64,000 bases of DNA from JOPF133 sp052144935 (GTDB lineage: Bacteria > Acidobacteriota > Terriglobia > Bryobacterales > Bryobacteraceae), in the NCBI GenBank assembly GCA_052144935.1, contig JBKQPR010000344.1, positions 24,692-88,691 of the forward strand, in the 5' to 3' direction. The stretch's first letter is position 1; every line of letters starts with the position of its first letter. Below, one piece after another: positions 58,012-64,000 of this stretch. The notes under the pieces were generated by a model. The model was not told where the DNA came from and ran no database searches. It saw nothing but the letters and a program-made list of their open reading frames with translations. Made by a program: the position numbers and the translations under genes.

Positions 58012-58782
58012 TCACGTCCGCCGGAGCCAGGCGTGGATCGAGATCCCTCCATTGACGTTATGAAGCTGGATCTGCGCGCCGCCGTGGTTCACGGTAGTCC
58101 GCAAGCGCTGGCCGCTCGATTCCCGCCAGGCGTGGCCGAATTCGGTTTCGATGCCGCCGCTCAGGTTGCGGGCTTCCAGAACCGCATCCGCATCCGAGGG
58201 GATCGACAGGCGGATCGGCCCGTTCACCGAACTCAGCGCGATCGGGTGGGTGGACGCGATGCGGTTGAAATCCACCTCCAGCGGCCCGTTCACCGTGGAG
58301 AGATCGGCCTGCCCGCCAATACACTCGGCCTTGATGCTGCCGTTGACCGAAGACGCTTTGACCGGCCCGGCCACACCGCTGATCGACAGCGCGCCGTTGA
58401 TCAGCTTGACGTTCTCGAGATTGGCGGCTCGCGGCACCGTGATGTGGTATTCCACGCTGGCCGGGTGCTCCGCATCCGCGCCCAGGTACAGCGTGCGGAT
58501 GGAAAGCATCTCGGCGGACGAATCCACCACGATTCGCGCGTCGTCCAGGCGGCGCTGGTCGCGCGATTTCTTGATCGCCTCGACCAGGACTTCGTCGCGG
58601 TCCCACGCCGTAATCCGCACGTCGCCGTAAAGGTTATGAATCAGCACCCGGCCGTTGGGGTTCAGGCCGTAGATCTGCCGGAACTCGACCTGCGGCGGCC
58701 CGATGACTCTGGCATAAAGACCGGGGCCGGCGGCCAGAACCGCCAGCAATACAAAAATGGACCTTCGTTGTAATTTTGACAC
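58012..58782 (-). CDS. DUF4097-family putative adhesin-like protein
   Basis: 256 residues from GTG 58782, with a strong GGAGGAGGGG ribosome site. A signal peptide (RSIFVLLAVLAAGPGLYA) is followed by repeated short strands: 'GRVLIHNLYGDVRITAWDRD', 'VKLINGALSISGVAGPVKAS', 'SVNGSIKAECIGGQADLSTV' and 'LSSVNGPIRLSIPSDAD'. This parallel-beta-helix layout is typical of DUF4097 proteins. It sits between the two ATPase genes in the MacA cluster and may share their export process. Confidence 0.82.
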   Translation of the reverse strand: MSKLQRRSIFVLLAVLAAGPGLYARVIGPPQVEFRQIYGLNPNGRVLIHNLYGDVRITAWDRDEVLVEAIKKSRDQRRLDDARIVVDSSAEMLSIRTLYLGADAEHPASVEYHITVPRAANLENVKLINGALSISGVAGPVKASSVNGSIKAECIGGQADLSTVNGPLEVDFNRIASTHPIALSSVNGPIRLSIPSDADAVLEARNLSGGIETEFGHAWRESSGQRLRTTVNHGGAQIQLHNVNGGISIHAWLRRT

Positions 58783-58860
58783 GGCATCCCCTCCTCCATG
58801 AATGCCCAGGAGTTTGGTCAATCCCTCAGAGCGCGGCAGGCCGTCGGGGGGCCAGGCAGG

Positions 58861-58918
58861 TTGCCGGCCCTACCGCAAGCCGGCAATCGTCCAACCGCTT
58901 CCTCTCGGTCGCGGCTCG
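58861..58918. repeat. Hairpin and half REP copy
   Basis: TTGCCGGC (58861-58868) / GCCGGCAA (58879-58886) is a perfect 8-bp stem; then ACCGCTTCCTCTCGGTCGCGG (58894 onward) is a degenerate REP arm. No T-run, so not a clear terminator. Confidence 0.5.
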
Positions 58919-58923
58919 GTTGC

Positions 58924-59640
58924 CTAATGTTTGGCCGACTCGATATTCTCTTCCACGATCCGCCCGTCGAACAGCCGGATGGTGCGGTCGGCAAACTCCG
59001 CGTAGCGCGGGTCGTGCGTCACCATACAGATGGTCGACCCCACTGCATGCAACTCGCGCAACAGGCTCATGACCGCCTCGCCGTTGGCCGAATCGAGGTT
59101 TCCAGTCGGCTCGTCCGCCAGCAGGATCAGCGGATCGCCGCTCAGCGCGCGCGCCACGGCCACGCGCTGTTGCTGACCGCCGGAAAGCTGGGAGGGGTAA
59201 TGCTTCATGCGATGCGACATCCCCACGCGCTCCAGGGCCTCCTGCACGCGCCGCTTGCGCTCGGCCGAGGGCATCCCCCGGTACGTCAGCGGCAGCTCCA
59301 CGTTTTCGTAGACCGTGAGATCGCCGATTAAGTTGAATGCCTGGAAAATAAATCCGATCTCCCGGTTGCGGATGCGGGCCCGCTCGGAGAGTTTCAACCC
59401 GGTCACCGGTTTGCCGTTGAGATAATAGGTGCCGTCGCTGGGGGTGTCCAGCAGCCCCAGGATGGCGAGCAGCGTCGATTTCCCGCAGCCCGAGGGCCCC
59501 GCGATCGACAGGTACTCTCCTTTCTTGACCTCGAAATGGACTCCCGAGAGAGCGTGCGTCTCCACTTCGTCGGTCACGAACACCTTGCTGACATTGTCCA
59601 GCCGAATCAGCGCTTGTGAGCTGTTCTCATCCATGATCAT
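58924..59640 (-). CDS. ABC transporter ATP-binding protein (MacB/LolD type)
   Basis: 238 residues. Walker A 'IAGPSGCGKSTLLAILG', Q-loop 'GFIFQAFNLIGDLTVYENVE', signature 'LSGGQQQRVAVARALS', Walker B 'LILLADEPTGNLDS', H-loop 'CMVTHDPRYAEFADRTIRLF'. It is paralogous to the ATPase at 57 kb. Located 42 bases downstream of the MacA-like gene, so the two should form the energising part of a MacAB-type system. Confidence 0.94.
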   Translation of the reverse strand: MIMDENSSQALIRLDNVSKVFVTDEVETHALSGVHFEVKKGEYLSIAGPSGCGKSTLLAILGLLDTPSDGTYYLNGKPVTGLKLSERARIRNREIGFIFQAFNLIGDLTVYENVELPLTYRGMPSAERKRRVQEALERVGMSHRMKHYPSQLSGGQQQRVAVARALSGDPLILLADEPTGNLDSANGEAVMSLLRELHAVGSTICMVTHDPRYAEFADRTIRLFDGRIVEENIESAKH

Positions 59641-59682
59641 TGTTCCTCTTTACGAGAATGGCGAAATCTTTGTTCCATCCGT

Positions 59683-60969
59683 TTAGTTCAATTTGATGCG
59701 ATCGTAACTGTCATAAGCGGACATGTCCGACAAAATCACCTTGTCGCCCACCTTCAAACCGTCCTTGATTTCAATTGTGCTAACGGAACTGCGGCCGAAG
59801 GTGACCTTGACCGCGTTGGCGTACTTGCCGTCGGGGTCCACCCTGAAAAGCCGCACAGTGCTGTCCTGCTGTCCGAAGACCGGGCGGCCGACGTAGATCA
59901 CGTCGTCCAGCTTGGCTTCCTGGATGGTTCCATCGACGCTCAAATCGGGCCGCAATACCGGCGGAATCTTGCCGTTGAGGGCCACATCCACGGTCACCGT
60001 GCCGTTCAGAATCGACGGATCGATGCGCGACACGCGACCCTGGATGGTGCCATCCCAACCACCGCCGGCCAGGCGCGTGTCGATGGTGGCGGGCTGTCCG
60101 ATGGCGATGTCCTTAACTTGTGTTTCGGCGATTTTCAGCTCGGCCTTCAGATGGGAAGGCTGCGCCACTTTGCCCAAGGGTGTGCCCGCAGTTACCTTCT
60201 GCCCTTCTTCCACCGGGTTCAGGGGTGGCGGAAGAGCCTGCAGCATGCCATCGAAACCGGCCTTCACCTTGAGCAGATCCACCTGGCTCTTCTTCAGCTC
60301 GAACTCCGCGCGGAACTGATCCACCTTCACCTTTTGCGAGCCGAGCTGGGCCCCTTCGCCGGCGGCGTAGGTGGCCAGGCGCTTCTTCTCGATCTCCAGG
60401 CGGCTGGCCAGTTCCTTGGCCTTGACTTCCGAAATCTGGGCGTCCACGTTGGGCAGCAGATTCTCCTTGGCCAGCGCGGCATCGCGATCGGCCTGCAGCT
60501 TGGCGGTGGCATAATCCGACTCCACCTGGGCCTGTGTGGACTGCATATCCAGAAGCGACTTTTCCAGCGTGACCTTGAGGTTGTCGTAATCCGCCTCGGC
60601 CGCCTTCAGGCTGTATTCGGCAGTCATCAACTGGGTATCCAGCTCGGGACTGCTCATGACCATGACCACGGAATCGGCCCTCACCGGCGTGCCCGGGCGG
60701 ATCAGAATGCGATCCACGCGCCCGTCCGTGGTGGCGGTGATCAGCATGGTATCTTCCGGCACCAGGGTGCCCAGGCCGCGCACCTCCAGTGTGATGGGCC
60801 CGCGCTTGACGGTGTCGGGCCACAGCGTGGAGAACTCCACGCCGGGCGCCGCGGGCTTGAGTTTGGAAAGCCCGGCGTAGCCCGCCACTACAACGCCGGC
60901 CAGCACCACCGAGATCACCGTCATGCGGATGATCTTCTTCTTTTTCGCACCTTTGCGCTGTATGTCCAT
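59683..60969 (-). CDS. MacA-like periplasmic adaptor (HlyD family)
   Basis: 428 residues from ATG 60969; the frame upstream runs into the repeat array and is rejected. After a basic N-terminus (QRKGAKKKK) a helix ('VISVVLAGVVVAGYAGLSKL') anchors the protein. 'GRVDRILIRPGTPVRADSVV' and a coiled coil at residues 125-250 ('SLKAAEADYDNLKVTLEKSL') are followed by the beta-barrel and MPD-like end ('DGLKVGDKVILSDMSAYDSY'). It should link an inner-membrane permease to an outer duct. Confidence 0.9.
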   Translation of the reverse strand: MDIQRKGAKKKKIIRMTVISVVLAGVVVAGYAGLSKLKPAAPGVEFSTLWPDTVKRGPITLEVRGLGTLVPEDTMLITATTDGRVDRILIRPGTPVRADSVVMVMSSPELDTQLMTAEYSLKAAEADYDNLKVTLEKSLLDMQSTQAQVESDYATAKLQADRDAALAKENLLPNVDAQISEVKAKELASRLEIEKKRLATYAAGEGAQLGSQKVKVDQFRAEFELKKSQVDLLKVKAGFDGMLQALPPPLNPVEEGQKVTAGTPLGKVAQPSHLKAELKIAETQVKDIAIGQPATIDTRLAGGGWDGTIQGRVSRIDPSILNGTVTVDVALNGKIPPVLRPDLSVDGTIQEAKLDDVIYVGRPVFGQQDSTVRLFRVDPDGKYANAVKVTFGRSSVSTIEIKDGLKVGDKVILSDMSAYDSYDRIKLN

Positions 60970-61173
60970 GGGATTTCCAGGATAAGAGGGCACGGCCCCT
61001 GCCAATCCTCTTCCAGCGTAAACCTTTGACGGCGCGGAGGGTAAAACCGGTAGCAAGCTCCGGAAGGTGTTCGCTTATGGGATGGCTTGTGCCGCCGTGG
61101 GATTGAGGGCGGTTGGGCCACCGGCGGAGGCTGGGCGCCAGGGGTGAGGCGGCTCCGGGGGCGGAACGAAAGT

Positions 61174-61189
61174 GTTTCACGTGAAACAA
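61174..61189. promoter_or_regulatory. parS site 1 (perfect)
   Basis: TGTTTCACGTGAAACA, 16 of 16 with the ParB-binding consensus used by most chromosomal ParABS systems. Confidence 0.9.
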
Positions 61190-61335
61190 CCGTGAGGGAG
61201 AATTGGGTTCGTTTGGTGCTTTCGCGGCGGAGCGGCGTTGGGGCGAGGTAGGCCGCAATGGGACTGAGGAACGGGTTGGGCCACCGGCGCAGGCTGGGCG
61301 CCAGGGGTGAGGCGGCTCCGGGGGCGGAACGAAAG

Positions 61336-61351
61336 TGTTTCACGTGAAACA
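61336..61351. promoter_or_regulatory. parS site 2 (perfect)
   Basis: TGTTTCACGTGAAACA, 162 bases after site 1, in the same position of its unit. Confidence 0.9.
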
Positions 61352-61497
61352 ACCGTGAGGGAGAATTGGGTTCGTCTGGTGTTTTCCGGCGGAGCGGCGT
61401 TGGGGCGGGGTAGGCCGCAATGGGACTGAGGAACGGGTTGGGCCACCGGCGCAGGCCGGACGCCGGAGCCGGGGGCAGCGCCGGGGCGGAACGAAAG

Positions 61498-61513
61498 TGT
61501 TTCACGTGAAACA
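61498..61513. promoter_or_regulatory. parS site 3 (perfect)
   Basis: TGTTTCACGTGAAACA, again 162 bases on. Confidence 0.9.
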
Positions 61514-61642
61514 ACCCCGGGGTGAAAATGGGTTCGTCTGGTGTTTTCCGGCGGAGCGGCGTTGGTGGCGGGTGGGCCGCCGGTGGGACTGGGGAACGGC
61601 CCGGCAAGCGGCGGCGGCTGGGCGCCAGGGGCGGAACGAAAG

Positions 61643-61658
61643 TGTTTCACTTGAAACG
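61643..61658. promoter_or_regulatory. parS site 4 (degenerate)
   Basis: TGTTTCACTTGAAACG: two changes, one in the central CACGTG, so ParB binding is probably weak. Confidence 0.6.
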
Positions 61659-61798
61659 ACCCCGAGGTGAAAATGGGTTCGTCTGGTGTTTTCCGGCGGA
61701 GCGGCGTTGGTGGCGGGTGGGCCGCCGTGGGACTGGGGAAAGGCCGGCAAGCGGCGGCGGCTGGGGTGCCGGTGTGAACGGCGCCAGAGGGCGGAACG

Positions 61799-61814
61799 AA
61801 GTTCACGTGAAACA
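61799..61814. promoter_or_regulatory. parS site 5 (left half damaged)
   Basis: AAGTTCACGTGAAACA: the right half and core are intact, the left half lost two bases relative to the other units. Confidence 0.6.
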
Positions 61815-62092
61815 ACCCCGGGGTGAAAATGGGTTCGTCTGGTGTTTTCCGGCGGAGCGGCGTTGGGGTGGCTGGTGCCGCCGTGAGATTGGGCGCGGTT
61901 GGGCCACCGGCGCAGGCCGGACGCCCGGGGGGCCGGGGCGGCGCCGGCAAGCGGATCGGGTTCGTTCGGTATTGTTGCCGGAGCGGCGTTGGTGCGGGGT
62001 GTGCGCTTCATTTCATGCGGCAATGGAGGGGCTTCCCTGGTTTAAGCTATAGCACGGGGAAGCGCCGAGGCTAGCTGGGAAAGTTGCCAAAC

Positions 62093-62599
62093 CTAAGGAA
62101 ACGAAGGGATTGTTTGTGATCGAAGTTGGCGAACGGGGCCGCCGCTAGTAGGCCAGATCGGCGGCCAGAAACAGCGGCCGCGGGGTTTTCCTTCGGCGGC
62201 CGACTTCAGCCGGAACATCAGCTCGCCCCAGGTGGCATTGCAGGAGAGGAAGTAGCCGCTCTCCGATCGCCAGCCGCCATGGGTGAAGCGCAGCAGGGTT
62301 CCGGATGCGCGGCGCTCCATCCGGAACCGGATGTGCGTGCCGTTCCACTCGTCGCCGGTCTCGCACACCCATTCTGCGTGGACGGGCGCTTGATCGGTTT
62401 CGAGCCTCAGCCGGTAAACCGTGGCACGGTTGAAGAAGCCCAATTCCACGGCGCCTCGGGAGCCGGCGGAGCCCGACCCGGACCCGGACTCGGTGATGTC
62501 CGCCGCCCACCATTGGCCGAATCCTTTTGCCGTCGCGACCAAAGGGTAGATGGTCTCGGGTTTGGCTGCAATCCGGATGGCGTGCTGAATGTCCGGCAT
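62093..62599 (-). CDS. SRPBCC (AHSA1-like) protein with a probable 3' frameshift
   Basis: 168 residues as read. 'DIQHAIRIAAKPETIYPLVA', 'TAKGFGQWWAADITES', 'GTHIRFRMERRASGTLLRFT' and 'GWRSESGYFLSCNATWGELM' form a helix-grip lipid/hydrophobe-binding fold. After 'FRLKSAAEGK' the reading frame becomes meaningless; one more A in the GGAAAACCCC run gives 'TPRPLFLAADLAY' and TAG near 62147, the expected ending. So the true gene is probably about 62145-62599. Confidence 0.8.
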   Translation of the reverse strand: MPDIQHAIRIAAKPETIYPLVATAKGFGQWWAADITESGSGSGSAGSRGAVELGFFNRATVYRLRLETDQAPVHAEWVCETGDEWNGTHIRFRMERRASGTLLRFTHGGWRSESGYFLSCNATWGELMFRLKSAAEGKPRGRCFWPPIWPTSGGPVRQLRSQTIPSFP

Positions 62600-62633
62600 G
62601 GGAGATCGGGAGATCCTTGTGGGTGCGTAATCC

Positions 62634-63263
62634 TCAGTGGGCGAACCAGCCGGGACCTACGGTCAGATGGTGGCTGATGGAGTCGGGCACTACCAGAAAC
62701 AGCAGGAAGCCGATGATACCGTGCGCAATCCCGAGGAAATAGAGGTTCCTGTGCCGCCGGTAGAGGCGCGCGGCGCAATAGCCCATGGGCAGCGTCACGC
62801 CCATCAGGAACCAGTTGGGCAGGTGCGCGCCCGAAAACAAGACGGCCGCTGCCAGCGGAGCGGCGCTCGGCGAAAGGGCGCGATCGAAGCGGTTCAGAAA
62901 ATAACCGTTCAGCAGGTATTGCTGGAAAACGCCCCAGGGCAGATAGGCGCCCAGCGCCGCGACCCCCTGCGGGAACTCGATCGAACGGGTGGTTTGCAGC
63001 AAAATGCCGACGCCCAGCATGGCGAGAGCAAGCAGGCCCAAGGCCGGGGCGAACTCCACGAGGCATTCGCGCAGATTGCCGGAGCGGAAGCCCAGCGCCG
63101 CGGCAGGCTCCCGGCGGGCCCAGTGCGACAGCACCATCAGCCCCAGAATCAGCAGCCAGACGCCGTGGTGGCTGTAGCGCAGCTCCCAAATGTAAGCCAT
63201 GATCATGGCGAACACGGAAAGCGGCTCCAGGATGGTCATGCGGCGCGGCGCGGAGGCGGACAT
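62634..63263 (-). CDS. CPBP-family membrane protein lacking the EE motif
   Basis: 209 residues with about six hydrophobic helices. The CPBP fold shows 'LPWGVFQQYLLNGYFLNRF', where the usual EExxxR is QQ, then 'LFSGAHLPNWFLMG' (HxxxN/H) and 'GIAHGIIGFLLFL'. Catalytic Glu residues are therefore missing; it may be inactive as a protease or use different ligands. A second CPBP gene precedes it by eight bases. Confidence 0.75.
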   Translation of the reverse strand: MSASAPRRMTILEPLSVFAMIMAYIWELRYSHHGVWLLILGLMVLSHWARREPAAALGFRSGNLRECLVEFAPALGLLALAMLGVGILLQTTRSIEFPQGVAALGAYLPWGVFQQYLLNGYFLNRFDRALSPSAAPLAAAVLFSGAHLPNWFLMGVTLPMGYCAARLYRRHRNLYFLGIAHGIIGFLLFLVVPDSISHHLTVGPGWFAH

Positions 63264-63271
63264 TGCGGCCT

Positions 63272-63679
63272 TTAGAAAATGAAATGCTTTGTCCAGTCTA
63301 CCAAGGTGTGGAGAGCGGCTGAAGAGAGCACTGTATTGGACTTCTCAAACACCTTTCCATAGGCCCACCCGGCAATCGTCGCGAGAATCGCATAGCGCCA
63401 GTTCGGGAGGGGTTGCGGCCCGTTGTCGAGGTGGGCGCATCCGAAAATAACGCTGGCGGCGAGGAGCGTGCGCGCGCCGGCGCCGAATCGCAGCATGAGC
63501 AGGTTCTGGATGAGCACGCGGAACAGGATCTCCTCCGGCAAGGCGGTAGCAGCGAAGATGATCCCCAGAGCCGCCGCCATGCGCCCACCGGTTGCGGCCG
63601 GCAGATGCGGCAGAGGGAGAAAGCCGATCGGAATCCCCAGTGCGATGAGCACGGGCGCCAGCAGAGCGAACCCTGCCAA
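63272..63679 (-). CDS. CPBP-family intramembrane metalloprotease, start uncertain
   Basis: 135 residues from TTG 63679. 'TALPEEILFRVLIQNLLMLR' has the intact EExxxR, 'FGCAHLDNG' the first His motif and 'AALHTLVDW' the last. The frame stays open to about 63864 with a good helix ('FLHSVAYGIAILLGLALFLG') and no ATG/GTG/TTG, ending at an upstream TAA, so the real N-terminus is missing, frameshifted or uses another codon. Target protein unknown. Confidence 0.75.
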   Translation of the reverse strand: MAGFALLAPVLIALGIPIGFLPLPHLPAATGGRMAAALGIIFAATALPEEILFRVLIQNLLMLRFGAGARTLLAASVIFGCAHLDNGPQPLPNWRYAILATIAGWAYGKVFEKSNTVLSSAALHTLVDWTKHFIF

Positions 63680-63866
63680 GGGCAGCCAGAGATCGCGGAG
63701 AGTGCGGGGGAGATTGTACTTGAGTCCCGGAAAGCCGCGGAAGCCGAGGAAGAGCGCGAGACCCAGCAGGATGGCGATGCCGTAGGCGACACTATGCAGA
63801 AAGCCCTGCGCGGGGCGCGGGATGAGGGTTTGGCCGGCGCCGAATTCGATGGGCAGCCATGAGTGT

Positions 63867-64000
63867 TACAAGCACTCTCAATAAGTCTGCCGCTAAAGGC
63901 TCGGTCAATCCGCCACAAACCGGTCACCCAGTCGTCACGCGGCCTTCGCACCGGTGTCAACAACGCGGGTAGCCTTCATTTTGGATGGTCGCAACGGGAA
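63867..64000. other. Window end without a recognised gene
   Basis: Nothing supported. The 5' part of the CPBP gene may have been cut by a rearrangement here. Confidence 0.3.

Larger units (their letters stand above)
61065..62010. repeat. Tandem array of 145-162-bp units carrying parS sites
   Basis: Units start at about 61161, 61323, 61485, 61630 and 61790, with partial units before (61065-61160) and after (to 62010). Each has GGCGGAACGAA, a parS-like site, a GGGTTCGT(C/T)TGGTG tract, CGGCGGAGCGGCGTTGG and a GGCCACCGGCG/GGGACTG stretch. The units are non-coding; antisense frames through them repeat the same peptide and are not real genes. It fills the gap between the MacA-like and SRPBCC genes. 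Confidence 0.9.

Noticed and set aside
61177..62052. Several long open frames on both strands of the parS array with repeated peptides such as NAAPPENTRRTHF
   Set aside because: They only reflect the tandem DNA repeat; the same peptide recurs each unit, no start signal, no homology.
1..64000. tRNA or rRNA genes
   Set aside because: No TTCRANYC loop with matching acceptor stem and no rRNA-like stretch was noticed; a covariance search would be needed to exclude them fully.
1..64000. Prophage or biosynthetic gene cluster
   Set aside because: No capsid, tail, integrase, NRPS or PKS genes; mobile DNA is limited to fragments.

Overview
The window is GC-rich, densely coded bacterial DNA. It reads like a member of the Acidobacteriota, probably Bryobacterales (Candidatus Solibacter-like). 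Supporting family markers are a VWFA-related protein of the acidobacterial type, a C-terminal fragment of an FtsX/ADOP-type permease, a Ser/Thr kinase fused to TPRs, the Bryobacter-style C-terminal module on the DUF4185-like exported protein, an Hfq-related protein, several exported glycoside hydrolases and many dispersed palindromic repeats. The taxon is inferred from gene content; there is no rRNA in the window.

Layout. 1-3.3 kb: the end of a dynamin-like gene, a possible PH-like protein and a HEAT-repeat protein (+), facing an AAA ATPase (-). 3.3-9.1 kb: UspA, YqgE/AlgH, larB (nickel-pincer cofactor), Gfo/Idh oxidoreductase plus cupin, and an APC permease. 9.1-16.6 kb: decayed kinase, S24 peptidase and IS21 pieces around an exported DUF4185-like protein, a GH35-like hydrolase and an MFS carrier. 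16.6-20.3 kb: argC-argB-GNAT operon with an operator-like palindrome, then a molybdopterin-binding protein and a strong terminator. 20.4-25.3 kb: HAD phosphatase, a 70-bp repeat array and two tandem TolC-like genes. 25.5-31 kb: DUF433/DUF5615 pair (toxin frameshifted), GH29 fucosidase, mobile-element scraps, then the minus-strand set moaDE fusion, VWA protein, Hfq-like gene, inositol monophosphatase. 31-37.6 kb: palindromic element, DUF4159 protein, a coupled small-protein/nucleotidyltransferase pair, GH79-like hydrolase, and a NarL-type two-component pair. 37.8-41 kb: a PQQ-propeller/cytochrome c protein behind a Tat-exported LarA homologue. 41.4-47.1 kb: one minus-strand operon encoding a complete ABC-2 exporter (HlyD, ATPase, permease, MarR, TolC). 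47.5-56.6 kb: PIN remnant, secreted LolA-like protein, purA, a protein with a histone-H1-like linker, and a kinase-TPR protein. 57-61 kb: MacA-like adaptor, two MacB/LolD-type ATPases, a DUF4097 protein and a truncated permease. 61.1-62.0 kb: a tandem array carrying ParB-binding parS sites. 62-64 kb: SRPBCC protein and two CPBP membrane proteins.

The most notable items are (1) the parS array at 61.07-62.01 kb (three perfect and two degenerate copies of TGTTTCACGTGAAACA), the likely chromosome or replicon centromere; (2) a secreted LarA-type protein with the catalytic His/Lys set at the spacing of lactate racemase, beside a PQQ dehydrogenase and in the same window as larB; (3) an Hfq-like gene with no ATG/GTG/TTG start; and (4) several families of dispersed palindromes. 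Many genes are broken by single-base shifts, so some 'pseudogenes' may be consensus errors.
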